DNA of 51,796 nt from Actinomycetota bacterium. Lineage in GTDB: Bacteria; Actinomycetota; Acidimicrobiia; Acidimicrobiales; Microtrichaceae. How positions within the stretch are numbered: position 1 is the first letter of the stretch; each line of letters begins with the position of its first letter. The notes under the pieces were generated by a model. That model saw only the letters and a list, made by a program, of their open reading frames with translations, was not told the origin of the DNA and searched no databases. Shown here piece by piece: positions 1 to 8,388 of this stretch. Made by a program: the position numbers and the translations under genes. Where the stretch lies: the NCBI GenBank assembly GCA_016870275.1, contig VGBZ01000016.1:1-51796 (forward strand). Direction: 5' to 3'.

Positions 1-559
1 CGGCGAGCGCCACAGCCAGGACCGCCGTCACCCCCCAAGCCAGTCGCCACGACCAAGCCCCGAGCGCAAACAGGAGTAACCCGCCGAACGCAGCTCCGAC
101 GGCGGCGCCAGCGTTGAACGTGGCGTGGATACGGGCGAGTCGACCCGGCTGATCGGCGAGCGCTGCGGTGGCAGCGACGTTGGCGACCACGTCGACCGGA
201 CCGAGTGCAGCGAACGCGAGCACGACCGCCACGAACAGCCCGACCGGGGCGGGCGCCACCGACCCGGCGAGCGCCACGGTGGCGAAGACGAGCAACGCCA
301 GCGTCAGGGCCCGCGAGGTGCCGAGGCGCTCTGCCATGATCCCACCGCCAGCGTTGATCACCGCTGCCAGTCCGAGCGACACCGTGAGCGCAATCCCGAG
401 CAGGCCCGGTCCACCGCCGAGCGCACGTTCGACCTCAGGGATGCTGACCGCCCACGCCCCCACGAAGAGGCCAATCAGCACGAACGCTCCGACCACCGGT
501 CCCAACACTGGGCGCCGGACCTCGGTCGGGATCGCCGATGTGGTGGTCTGATCGTGCAC
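1..559 (-). CDS. MFS transporter, N-terminal part (cut by window edge)
   Basis: This is a partial major facilitator superfamily permease. The first 186 residues lie in the window and the gene runs off the left edge. Six hydrophobic segments can be read (for example GPVVGAFVLIGLFVGAWAVS, LGIALTVSLGLAAVINAGGG, ALTLALLVFATVALAGSV). The loop after the second segment, MAERLGTSRAL, matches the MFS motif-A position, and HATFNAGAAVGAAFGG resembles segment 5 of sugar/drug exporters. It is probably a cytoplasmic-membrane exporter of unknown substrate. GTG at 559-557 is the start that leaves a short polar N-terminus (VHDQTTTSAIPTEVRRP); in-frame GTG codons further upstream cannot be excluded. It is divergent from the glycosyltransferase gene at 659. 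Confidence 0.8.
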   Translation of the reverse strand, partial: MHDQTTTSAIPTEVRRPVLGPVVGAFVLIGLFVGAWAVSIPEVERALGGGPGLLGIALTVSLGLAAVINAGGGIMAERLGTSRALTLALLVFATVALAGSVAPAPVGLFVAVVLAFAALGPVDVVANVAATAALADQPGRLARIHATFNAGAAVGAAFGGLLLFALGAWSWRLAWGVTAVLAVALA

Positions 560-643
560 GCCCCACTCTGCAACACATCGCTGCCACACACCACCCAGTT
601 CCGGAACCAACTGGTGCGCCACCGGTCACAGGGCGCCGGTCGA

Positions 644-649
644 TAGTGT
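644..649 (+). promoter_or_regulatory. Possible -10 box for the 659 glycosyltransferase
   Basis: TAGTGT lies 9 nt before the GTG at 659. It fits the TAnnnT pattern seen before many starts in this window, although the spacing is 2-3 nt longer than usual. If real, the repeat-bearing N-terminus of the glycosyltransferase would be transcribed and translated. The rest of 560-658 shows nothing else. Confidence 0.3.
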
Positions 650-658
650 CTCGCGACG

Positions 659-2200
659 GTGCCGCCGCCTCCGTTCTCGTCCCCCCGGGACCCGCCCCCG
701 CCGTCCCCTCTGGTCGGCTCGCCTCCGTCCCCTCTGGTCGGCTCGCCTCCGTCCCCTCTGGTCGGCTCGCCTCCGTCCCCTCAGGCCGGCTCGCCTCCGT
801 CCCCCCTAACCGGCTCGCCTCCGTCTCCTCAGGCCGGCTCGCCTCCGTCCCCTCAGACCGGCGATCGCGTCGGCCCCGCTGAGGTCAGTGAACCTGTCGA
901 GGTGCTCGTCGAGGTCACCGACACCGTGTCGTTGCCCTACACCACCGGCATCCAACGGGTGACACGGGAACTCCTCGCCCGCCTGCCCCGGAAGGGTTCA
1001 CCGGCGTTCCGACCGGTGCGGTGGACCTCGGCCTGCGACGGCTACCGGGACCTGACCGGTGAGGAGGCCCGCGTGCTCGCGGATCCACCCGAGCGCCTAC
1101 CGAGAACCACCCGGCTCGCCGCTCGCCTCCCCGACCCCGTCGCCGTGTTCGCCCGGCGGGCGCTCGCTTCGACCATCGCACGCCGCGCCCGGAATGCGAT
1201 CCGCAACGCTCGGGACCAGCGGATCGAACGGGACCGCCGACACCTCTGCCTCGCCTCCAGCAGGCCCGAACGCTCGACGGTCCTGCTCGATCTCGAAGCG
1301 GCGTGGAACGACCCGGTCCCACGGACCGAACTCCTCCCCCGCGAGCACGCTCGAGGCGTCCGCAGCGCTGCGCTGATCGCCGACGTCCTCCCCGTGCTTC
1401 ACCCGGAGTGGTTCGATCCGCAGTTGATCACCGACTTCAACGCGTTCCTCGACGGCCACCTGCGGTACTCCGAGCTCTTCTTGTGCATCTCCGAACGGAC
1501 GGAGTCGGACCTGATCGCCGTCGCCGCCGCCCGAGGAGTGAACAACCTGCACACCTGCGTCATCCCGCTCGGAGCCGACCTCGCACCGGGGCAGTTCGCC
1601 ACGGACGACCGCAACGGGGTCCGCACCGACGCCCGGCCAGAGCGGTTCGATCCGTTGCCGGAACGATTCCTCCTGCTCGTCGGCACCTTGGAACCGCGCA
1701 AGAACCAGACACTGGCGCTCGACCTGCTCGACGCCACAGCCGCCTCGCACCCGGATGTGGCGCTCGTGCTCGTCGGCAAGCGCGGATGGCACGTCGAGGA
1801 CCTCATCCGGCGCATCGAGCGCCATCCGGCGCTCGGTCGTCGCCTGTTCTGGTTCGAAGAGGTCGATGACGCAGCGCTGTGGTGGCTCTACCGCCAGGCG
1901 ACCATCTGCCTGACACCAGCGATCTACGAAGGCCTCGGTGTCTGCGTGATGGAGGCGCTTCACGCCGGGACCCCTGTCGTGTGTTCCACCGGCGGCGCCC
2001 TCCCCGAGGCCGGCGGTGCTGCTGCTGAGTACATCGATCCGCACGACACCGACGCCTGGGTGCACCTCGTGCGCTCGTGGCTGGATGACCCGGTCCAACT
2101 CGAACAGGCCCGACGCCGAGCGGTGGCGTGGCAGGCGCCATCGTGGGACGACGCCGCCGCCGCAGTCCGAACCGCCATCGCAGAGGTGTTCGGCCGGTGA
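659..2200 (+). CDS. GT4-family glycosyltransferase with Pro/Ser-rich repeat N-terminus
   Basis: This is a GT-B fold glycosyltransferase that transfers sugar from a nucleotide donor onto a glycan or lipid acceptor, probably for envelope polysaccharide. The C-terminal GT4 domain carries LLVGTLEPRKN (around residue 340) and the donor-site E-x7-E signature in YEGLGVCVMEALHAGTPVV (around 425). The N-terminal Rossmann half starts near VEVLVEVTDTVSLPYTTGIQ. If translation starts at GTG 659, the first 70 or so residues are 8-residue repeats of the type GSPPSPLV encoded by 24-bp DNA repeats. If it starts at the in-frame GTG 902, the product has ordinary length (about 432 aa). The frame is open through all repeats, and TAGTGT at 644 supports 659, but the start is unresolved. 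It overlaps the next gene by GTGA. Confidence 0.85.
   Translation: MPPPPFSSPRDPPPPSPLVGSPPSPLVGSPPSPLVGSPPSPQAGSPPSPLTGSPPSPQAGSPPSPQTGDRVGPAEVSEPVEVLVEVTDTVSLPYTTGIQRVTRELLARLPRKGSPAFRPVRWTSACDGYRDLTGEEARVLADPPERLPRTTRLAARLPDPVAVFARRALASTIARRARNAIRNARDQRIERDRRHLCLASSRPERSTVLLDLEAAWNDPVPRTELLPREHARGVRSAALIADVLPVLHPEWFDPQLITDFNAFLDGHLRYSELFLCISERTESDLIAVAAARGVNNLHTCVIPLGADLAPGQFATDDRNGVRTDARPERFDPLPERFLLLVGTLEPRKNQTLALDLLDATAASHPDVALVLVGKRGWHVEDLIRRIERHPALGRRLFWFEEVDDAALWWLYRQATICLTPAIYEGLGVCVMEALHAGTPVVCSTGGALPEAGGAAAEYIDPHDTDAWVHLVRSWLDDPVQLEQARRRAVAWQAPSWDDAAAAVRTAIAEVFGR
701..868 (+). repeat. Seven tandem copies of a 24-bp unit
   Basis: The unit begins CCGTCCCCTCTGGTCGGCTC and ends GCCT. 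Copies start at 701, 725, 749, 773, 797, 821 and 845. The first three are identical, copies 4-6 carry a few substitutions (CAGGCC or CTAACC for CTGGTC), and the last is degenerate. The period is a multiple of three and the frame from GTG 659 stays open, giving GSPPSPLV-type octapeptides. A variable-number repeat at the 5' end of a glycosyltransferase gene is the simplest reading. Confidence 0.9.
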
Positions 2201-3828
2201 GCCCCCGAGGCGACATCGAGGCCGCAGCGCAGAACCGCAACACGCCGTGGTGGGTGAGCGCCGGCGTGGTCGCTGCGGTCATCGCCGGCGTGATCGCCCG
2301 ATTCGTCCCGAGGGGTGAACTGTGGCTGGACGAGGCGCTCAGCGCCAACATCGCCGAACTCGGACCGGCCGGCGCCGTCGATGCGCTCCGGCGCGACGGT
2401 CACCCGCCCCTCTTCTACTGGCTGCTCGACGCGTGGAGTTCGCTCGTCGGCGACTCGCCCTGGGCGCTCCGGTCGCTCTCGGGCCTCATCGGCGTGGCGA
2501 CGCTCCCGTTGATGTGGCTCGCCGGCCGCCGTCTCGTGGAGCGTCAACTCGTCGATCCGCAGTCCGCCGATTCAGTGGACCGGACCCGGCAGACTGCCAC
2601 CGCTGCGGTCGTCATCACAGCGCTCCTCCCGTTCACGGTGCGCTACTCGAGCGAGACCCGCATGTACGCGCTGGTGATGTTGCTCGTAGTGATCGGGTAC
2701 CTGCTCCTCGACGCTCAACTCCGGACGCCACGCTGGTGGACCGTGGCGGCGCTGGCGGTCACGGCATCGGCACTCCTGTGGAGTCACTACTGGGCGATCT
2801 GGCTGCTCGGGGCCCTGGGCGCCGGTGCACTCGTACTCGCCTGGCGGGCACACCGCTCCGGCAACCTCCACCAACGGACCGCAGCGCTCGGCGTGGCCGG
2901 AGCACTCGTCATTGCCGGGTTGTCGTTCCTCCCGTGGCTTCCCACGCTGTTGTACCAGGGCGCCAACACCGGCACCCCGTGGGGTGACACCGTCCGGCCG
3001 GCCACGCTCGCCGTCCTGGGGATGATCTACCTCGCAGGGGGAGCCGTCGCCGAGCCACAACTCGTCGCCTACCTGTTCGCCGGCCTGTTGGTCCTCGGCC
3101 TGCTCGGGACGACCAACAACCGAGGCCGGATCGAACTCGGTCTGCGCGTGACGCCCAACGCCAAGCCCGAGGCGGTGCTCGTGGTGGTCACGATGGCGAT
3201 CGCCTGGGCCGCTGCGTTCGCCTCCCGTTCAGCGTTCGCCGCCCGGTACCTCGCCGTCCTGGTGCCGATCGTGGTGCTCATCGCTGCGCTCGGACTGTCG
3301 GCAATCCGCAACGACCGGTGGCGACGAGTCGTGGCCGTGGTCCTGCTCGCCGGGTTCTCCGTCGGGATCGTCGCTGAGATCGCCCGGGAACGGACTCAGG
3401 CCGGCGACATCGCCGACGCAGTCGTCGCAGCGGCCGCCGAGTCGTCCGAACCCCCGTTCCTCGTGATCTGTCCCGATCAGAACGGCCCGTCGATCGAAAG
3501 GGCTCTCCGGTCGCGGGGTGCCACCGGGACCGTCGCGATCGTCACCTATCCGGCACTCGGTGATCCACGCTTCGTGGACTGGGTCGACTACGCCGCCCGC
3601 AACGCCGCCGCCGAGCCCGCCTCGATTGCGGCGCGGGCCCTCAAACAGGCAGCTGGACGAACCGTGCTCTACGCGTACACCGGCAACTACCGGACGCTCG
3701 AGGGCCAGTGCGAGGCCACGCTCCAGGCGCTGGCCACCGTCCGCGGTGCGCCGGCGGTGCTGGTTCCTCCCAACGAGCGCAACGAGGACGAGCCGGCCAT
3801 CGAACTCCTTCGGTTCGACCCGCAGTGA
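2197..3828 (+). CDS. GT-C (GT39/ArnT-like) membrane glycosyltransferase
   Basis: This is a 543-residue polytopic membrane protein of the polyprenyl-phosphate-sugar-dependent GT39/ArnT type. The first extracytoplasmic loop after TM1 holds RGELWLDEALSANIAELG, with the Asp-Glu pair typical of GT-C catalytic loops. It is followed by the HPPLFYWLLDAW segment that is characteristic of this family. Ten or so hydrophobic segments follow, and the C-terminal 120 residues are soluble. It probably moves a lipid-linked sugar to an acceptor on the outer face of the membrane. The GTG at 2197 overlaps the upstream stop (GTGA), which decides the start and implies translational coupling. Its own stop overlaps the next GTG in the same way. 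Confidence 0.8.
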   Translation: MSPRGDIEAAAQNRNTPWWVSAGVVAAVIAGVIARFVPRGELWLDEALSANIAELGPAGAVDALRRDGHPPLFYWLLDAWSSLVGDSPWALRSLSGLIGVATLPLMWLAGRRLVERQLVDPQSADSVDRTRQTATAAVVITALLPFTVRYSSETRMYALVMLLVVIGYLLLDAQLRTPRWWTVAALAVTASALLWSHYWAIWLLGALGAGALVLAWRAHRSGNLHQRTAALGVAGALVIAGLSFLPWLPTLLYQGANTGTPWGDTVRPATLAVLGMIYLAGGAVAEPQLVAYLFAGLLVLGLLGTTNNRGRIELGLRVTPNAKPEAVLVVVTMAIAWAAAFASRSAFAARYLAVLVPIVVLIAALGLSAIRNDRWRRVVAVVLLAGFSVGIVAEIARERTQAGDIADAVVAAAAESSEPPFLVICPDQNGPSIERALRSRGATGTVAIVTYPALGDPRFVDWVDYAARNAAAEPASIAARALKQAAGRTVLYAYTGNYRTLEGQCEATLQALATVRGAPAVLVPPNERNEDEPAIELLRFDPQ

Positions 3829-5321
3829 CCTCCGCCGGTCGGTGGGCCACCTCCCCGCTGGTCCTGTTCCTGATGGTCGTCGGGATCTATCTGGTAGTCG
3901 TCGTCGACTCGACCGACAACGATCCGTCGCTGGCGCCGTTCACTGCCCTCAGCGTGGTTCGCGACGGCGACACGGATCTGGCCGACCTGCCTCCCGAGAT
4001 CCTCCTCGAACGACCGGTGGTGATTCCCCGCCAACGCCCCGGGGCGACGTTCGCCACCCCGGAGGAGTTGAACGCAGCGATCGACGCCGGGGGGCCGAAC
4101 GTCACCGTGCGCGACTACTTCCCGATCGTTCCGGCGCTCCTCGCAGTCCCGGCGGTGGTCACCGCAGACGTCGTCGGCCCCACGCTCGGACAGGGCGACG
4201 CCGAACAGTTGCTGCTCGAGGATCGCTTCGGACCACTCCACACCATGACGGCGTCAATGGTGGTGGCGCTCTCCGTTCTCATCGCCCGGGCGATCGCCTA
4301 TCGGCTCAGCAGTGGGACCGAATCACGTCGGCGTTGGATTGCGACGACCGCTGCCCTCGTGATGGCGTTCGGCACGACGGCATGGTCAGTGGCGAGTCGG
4401 GCGCTCTGGCAGCACGGACCGTCGTTGCTGGCGCTGTTCGCTGCCTTGTGGTTGGTGCTGCGACTCCGCGACGAGGTCCTCTCGCCGGAACGCAGCGGCA
4501 CGGCACCCCCATGGATCGCACCCGCACTCGGAGCCATCCTCGCAGCGGCCGTCATCACCCGGCCGACGAACGCCGTGTGCGCTGCGGCGATCCTCGGATG
4601 GGTCGCATGGTGCCGACGGGAACGCCTCGGCCCAACCGTGCTCGGCGGAGTCGCCGTCGCTGCACTGGGCGCACTCGTCGTGGGCGTGCTCGGCCTTGGT
4701 GTGCCGCCCCCCTACTACGCCGCTTCCCGAATCACCGTGAGCGTCGACAGCCTCGTGGCGTTTGCTGCGAACCTGGTCTCTCCGTCACGCGGGCTCCTGA
4801 TCAGCACGCCAGTGGTACTTCTGGCGTTACCCGGAGCCTGGCTGTGGTGGCGCCGGCCGGCGGATCGACCGCTGGTCGTGGCGCTCGGGGCGTGGACGAT
4901 CGGCGTCGTGGTCGCCGTCTCGGCATTCACCCAGTGGTGGGCGGGCCACACGTTCGCCGCCCGGTTCACCACCGAGACCCTGCCGGCGCTGTTCCTGCTC
5001 GCCATTCCGGCAGTCGATGCGTGTGCGCTGCGTCGCAGCGATGCCAGCGAGCCTCGGAGCGATCAGGCAACAACGGCGCTCGCACCGGCGTGGATGCGAT
5101 CACGGATCGCCCTCGTGCTCGTCGTGGTGTTGGCCCTCTGGTCGGTGTCGTTCCACGCCATCGGCGCCTGGTCCCGTCAGACCTCGTGCTGGAACGAGGG
5201 ACCAGTCGACGTCGACGACCGGCCCGCTCGCGTGTGGTCGGTGAGAGACGCTCAGGTCGGACGGGCCGTCGGTGCGCTCGTGACACACGGGCCGCGCCGG
5301 GCCGTGACGGGACCGTGCTGA
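3825..5321 (+). CDS. Polytopic membrane protein, probable GT-C-type glycosyltransferase
   Basis: The product is 498 residues with about ten membrane segments. TM1 (LVLFLMVVGIYLVVVVDS) is followed by a roughly 90-residue extracytoplasmic loop. Segments such as WSVASRALWQHGPSLLALFA and a C-terminal WWAGHTFAARFTTETLPALF are of the kind found in hypothetical GT39-like membrane proteins. I do not see a clear DE/DD catalytic pair in the first loop, so activity is inferred from operon context and overall shape. The start at GTG 3825 overlaps the upstream TGA (GTGA). The 3' end overlaps the next gene's GTG at 5315 by 7 bp. Confidence 0.7.
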   Translation: MTSAGRWATSPLVLFLMVVGIYLVVVVDSTDNDPSLAPFTALSVVRDGDTDLADLPPEILLERPVVIPRQRPGATFATPEELNAAIDAGGPNVTVRDYFPIVPALLAVPAVVTADVVGPTLGQGDAEQLLLEDRFGPLHTMTASMVVALSVLIARAIAYRLSSGTESRRRWIATTAALVMAFGTTAWSVASRALWQHGPSLLALFAALWLVLRLRDEVLSPERSGTAPPWIAPALGAILAAAVITRPTNAVCAAAILGWVAWCRRERLGPTVLGGVAVAALGALVVGVLGLGVPPPYYAASRITVSVDSLVAFAANLVSPSRGLLISTPVVLLALPGAWLWWRRPADRPLVVALGAWTIGVVVAVSAFTQWWAGHTFAARFTTETLPALFLLAIPAVDACALRRSDASEPRSDQATTALAPAWMRSRIALVLVVVLALWSVSFHAIGAWSRQTSCWNEGPVDVDDRPARVWSVRDAQVGRAVGALVTHGPRRAVTGPC

Positions 5322-6460
5322 ACGCGCCGTCGACGGCGGATCCACTCGGCTGGACGAGCCGACGCATCGTGGTGCCCGCCCTGGTCGGTTGGGTCTGGGC
5401 CCGAGTGTGCGTGGGACTGGGGTTCGTGATCGCCCACCGACTCACGCCTGATCCGATCCTCGAGGCCCGTGAGGACTTCCCACTGCCGAGGGGCCTGCTC
5501 AGTTGGGATGCGTCCTTCTACGAGCGGATCGCCACCGTCGGCTACGGCGGCACTCCGGCGGACGGAGTGCGGTTCTTCCCCGGGTACCCGTTCCTCGCCC
5601 GAGCGGTCTCGCCGATCGTCGGCGGTCAGGCCGACCTGGCGCTGATCATCATCGCCAACGTCGCCGCCCTCATCGGGGCGATCGTGCTCGCCCGACTGGC
5701 CCTCGAACACCGCAGCGGTGAGACGGTCGACGCCAGCGCCGACACTCCGGCAGCACTGGCGGCCCGGACGGGCTGGATCGTGGCGGTGATCCCCGCAGCG
5801 ATCGTCTTCGTGTGGGCCTACTCCGAAGGTCTGGCTCTCATCGCCACCGCCGGGACGCTGCTGGCGCTCCACCGCCGGGCGTTCGTCTGGGCCGGGACAT
5901 TCGCTACGGCTGCGTGCCTCGTCCGGCCCACTGGTCTGCTGTTGCTGATCCCGATCATCGTCGAGGTGATCCGCCAACGACCTCGACCGCTCCCGGCGTT
6001 GGCGGCTGTCATAAGTCCCGTCGCCGGGCTGATCGCAGCGCTCGGCGTGATCCGCGCCACGACCGGCGAGTGGATGTCTGCGTTCGATCAACAACAACCG
6101 ATCCGAGGCGAGTTCCGGTTCCCGCTCGTCCGGGCTGCCGAAGCGATCTGGGGACTCCGGTTCAACACCGATACCGAATTGGCCCCCTACGTCGTGTTGT
6201 GGTTCGTGCTGCTCGGTGTGGCCATCTGGAGACGCCAGCCGCTCAGCTGGATCCTCTTCAGTGCCGCCACGCTGCTCGTGGCCTGCTCGTCACAGACGAT
6301 CGATTCGATCGGCCGCTACGGACTGCTCGCCGTCCCGCTCGTCATTGCGCTGGCCCAGTGGGCGGACCGGAACTGGCGCACTGCGCTCGTCGGAGCAGTG
6401 GGCTCGGTCGGCCTGGTCGTCACGACCGTTCAGGCCCTCCACGGCCGCATCGTCCCGTAG
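5315..6460 (+). CDS. PIG-V/Gpi18-like mannosyltransferase
   Basis: This is a 381-residue integral membrane protein resembling the Gpi18/PIG-V mannosyltransferase family of Actinobacteria. TM1 is followed by a loop with the signature LLSWDASFYERIATVGYG, where the WDA..Y stretch is the usual catalytic-loop motif. Then comes RFFPGYPFLARAV, and a later membrane helix pair carries AACLVRPTGLLLLIP. Polyprenyl-phosphate-mannose is the usual donor in this family. The GTG at 5315 overlaps the previous gene by 7 bp, which sets the start. It closes a four-gene coupled glycosylation operon (659-6460), suggesting the products modify the same envelope glycan or glycoprotein. Confidence 0.8.
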   Translation: MLNAPSTADPLGWTSRRIVVPALVGWVWARVCVGLGFVIAHRLTPDPILEAREDFPLPRGLLSWDASFYERIATVGYGGTPADGVRFFPGYPFLARAVSPIVGGQADLALIIIANVAALIGAIVLARLALEHRSGETVDASADTPAALAARTGWIVAVIPAAIVFVWAYSEGLALIATAGTLLALHRRAFVWAGTFATAACLVRPTGLLLLIPIIVEVIRQRPRPLPALAAVISPVAGLIAALGVIRATTGEWMSAFDQQQPIRGEFRFPLVRAAEAIWGLRFNTDTELAPYVVLWFVLLGVAIWRRQPLSWILFSAATLLVACSSQTIDSIGRYGLLAVPLVIALAQWADRNWRTALVGAVGSVGLVVTTVQALHGRIVP

Positions 6461-6473
6461 CCCGCAAACTCTG

Positions 6474-6522
6474 CGAACTTGTACGGCTGGTTCGTTTCAG
6501 ACGAACCAGCCGTACAAGTTCG
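6474..6522. repeat. Perfect 22-bp palindrome with 5-nt loop
   Basis: The arms 6474-6495 and 6501-6522 are exact reverse complements (the left arm begins CGAACTTGTACGGCTGGTTC) around the loop TTCAG at 6496-6500. It lies between convergent genes ending at 6460 and 6600. It would form a very strong hairpin in either transcript and could serve as a bidirectional terminator, but neither side has a T tract. The right arm runs directly into the 21-bp repeats, so the two look like one element. Confidence 0.9.
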
Positions 6523-6573
6523 GGGTGGATCCGTACAAGTTCGGGGTGGATCCTCACAAGTTCGGGGTGGTCC
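6512..6573. repeat. Three tandem copies of a 21-bp unit
   Basis: The unit is GTACAAGTTCGGGGTGGATC plus C. Copies lie at 6512-6532, 6533-6553 and 6554-6573; the third is imperfect, with TC for GT at its start and one base missing. The first copy's GTACAAGTTCG is also the end of the palindrome's right arm, so the repeats appear to have grown from the hairpin arm. No gene covers this stretch. Confidence 0.9.
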
Positions 6574-6599
6574 TGGGTGCGGGACAGCCCACAGAACGC

Positions 6600-8120
6600 T
6601 CAGGAGATGCGGCTGGCGGTGGTCGGGGCGTCGAGGGCGGCCCGGAAGAACTCCTCGTCCTCGAACAATCCGACGTCGCGCAGGAAGATGCGGCCGTAGC
6701 GCTCGAAGTACACGAGTTGTTTCGACAGCAGGAAGATGCTGCGTTCGAGATCCGAGTCGTACACCCCGTGTGCATCGGCGGCGGCTCGGATTCGGCGCTG
6801 GTCCCGGAAGCGCCGGTACACAGCCCGCATCGTCAACTGCTCGGCCTCTGCTCCACGGATCTCGGCCAGCTTCGTCTGCGGCGCCGTCAGCAGGTCCGCC
6901 AGGCTCACCTCGCCGAAGGGCCGGGTGAGCACAGGTTCGATCGCCATCCGCATGAACGCCTCGACCTGGGCGTGGTCCATCCCGAGGTCCTGTTCGAGCA
7001 CCGGCCCGTACATCCGCTGGGCGTGGCGGGCGATGTCGGGCCATGCCGCTTCATCGCCGAGTGCGGCTTCGATCAGCAGACGGAAGAACTGATGCGTCTC
7101 CGGATCGAGCCGACCGACGATCCCCCAGTCGATGACCCCGACCCGTCCGTCGGGCAACAGGAGCAGGTTCCCGGCGTGGACGTCCCCGTGGAAGGTGCCC
7201 CATCGGATGGCGGTGAGCAGGAACCCCTTGATCACCTCCTGGACGACCGGCGCCGGGTCGTACCCGTAGTGGGCCACGGTGGTGAGGTCGTCGACGGGTA
7301 CGCCGTCGAGGAACTCCATGGTCAACACCCGCGGCCCGGAGAGGTCTTCGAACACCTCGGGCACCATGACCCGGGTCAGGTTCACCTGTTCGAGCAGCCA
7401 CCGGTAGTGGGCCATGGCCCTGGCCTCGTTACGCAGGTCGAGCTCCTCGCCGATCTGCTCCCGGAAGCCCTGGAACATGGCGAGCAACTGGCCGGCGGCG
7501 TACTCGCCAGTCTGCTTGGCGACGATCTCGAGCAGCGGCTGGAAGAGGTCGAGGTCGGTCGCCACCCGCCGCTCGATCCCCGGGCGAAGCACCTTGACTG
7601 CGACGCGCCGACCGTCCCGAGTGGTCGCCTTGTGCACCACCGAGATGCTGGCCCGCCCGATCGGTGACTCCGAGAAGCTCCAAAACGCCTCGTCGAGCGG
7701 CATGCCGAGGTCGTGCTCGACCGCCCGGCGAACCTCGTCGAACGGAACCGGTGCGCCGGTGTCGAGACACGACCGGAACTCATCGGCCACGCCGTCGCCG
7801 AAGATCCCTGGCGCCGAGCCGATCAGTTGGCCGAACTTCATGAACGTGGCACCGAGGTCCTCGAAGGTGCGCCGCAGCGGCCGGGCCCACGCATCCGGAG
7901 CGATCCGACGGGTGAATGCACCCTTCAGAGCGATCGGAGCGAAGTGCCGCCCGGCGACGGTGCCGATCTGCCGAGCCCGGCGCGCCACTTCCGCGCGTGG
8001 CGTGGCGGGAAGCTCCAGCGGGAACACTCGGGGCACCACCTCGAGTTGCGCCTGCAGGAACGCGTCGTCCTCACAAGCGACTCCTACCTCGTCGATTGCG
8101 GCGTCGGGCTTCGCGGTCAT
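6600..8120 (-). CDS. ABC1/AarF/UbiB-family atypical kinase
   Basis: This is a 506-residue member of the ABC1 (UbiB/Coq8) protein-kinase-like family. Visible motifs are ISVVHKATTRDGRRVAVKVL (N-lobe lysine near residue 175), the catalytic-loop segment FHGDVHAGNLLLLPDGRVGV (around 313) and the metal-binding VIDWG (around 330), where DWG replaces the usual DFG. The family's roles include quinone biosynthesis and lipid metabolism; the substrate here is unknown. ATG 8120 is chosen because GAGGAGG sits just upstream and the protein begins MTAKPDAAIDEV. The longer open frame upstream lacks coding character. It is convergent with the mannosyltransferase. Confidence 0.88.
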   Translation of the reverse strand: MTAKPDAAIDEVGVACEDDAFLQAQLEVVPRVFPLELPATPRAEVARRARQIGTVAGRHFAPIALKGAFTRRIAPDAWARPLRRTFEDLGATFMKFGQLIGSAPGIFGDGVADEFRSCLDTGAPVPFDEVRRAVEHDLGMPLDEAFWSFSESPIGRASISVVHKATTRDGRRVAVKVLRPGIERRVATDLDLFQPLLEIVAKQTGEYAAGQLLAMFQGFREQIGEELDLRNEARAMAHYRWLLEQVNLTRVMVPEVFEDLSGPRVLTMEFLDGVPVDDLTTVAHYGYDPAPVVQEVIKGFLLTAIRWGTFHGDVHAGNLLLLPDGRVGVIDWGIVGRLDPETHQFFRLLIEAALGDEAAWPDIARHAQRMYGPVLEQDLGMDHAQVEAFMRMAIEPVLTRPFGEVSLADLLTAPQTKLAEIRGAEAEQLTMRAVYRRFRDQRRIRAAADAHGVYDSDLERSIFLLSKQLVYFERYGRIFLRDVGLFEDEEFFRAALDAPTTASRIS

Positions 8121-8182
8121 GGGGCGGCCTCCTCGGTTCGAACCATCGTGGCCCAGACCGCCACCCGCTGGCGAGCCCTCCT

Positions 8183-8359
8183 TCACCCTGCCGTCCAAAC
8201 TCCACCAGTGAGGCCCACACACAGGCCGATTGCGGCGACGGCAACCAAGGTGCCGTGTGCTCATCTGCCGACTCGCCTGCCAACTGGAGCCCCGAACCAG
8301 TACCAGCGGGCCCACAGGTAGACGAACCCGGTCGCCGAGTCGGTGTACTCATCGGTGAC
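8183..8359 (-). other. Intergenic stretch with a possible broken small membrane ORF
   Basis: Between the ABC1 kinase (start 8120) and the helicase stop (8389), one minus-strand frame reads DEYTDSATGFVYLWARWYWF..GRRVGR, then a TGA. It continues in the same frame as AHGTLVAVAAIGLCVGLTGG..TAG and a second stop at 8185-8183. The second part is a plausible membrane helix. No ATG/GTG start is present in the frame. It may be a decayed small gene or chance; the rest of 8121-8388 shows nothing I can name. Confidence 0.2.
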
Positions 8360-8388
8360 ACCCAGCGGTCCGACGTCGCCCGACGGGC

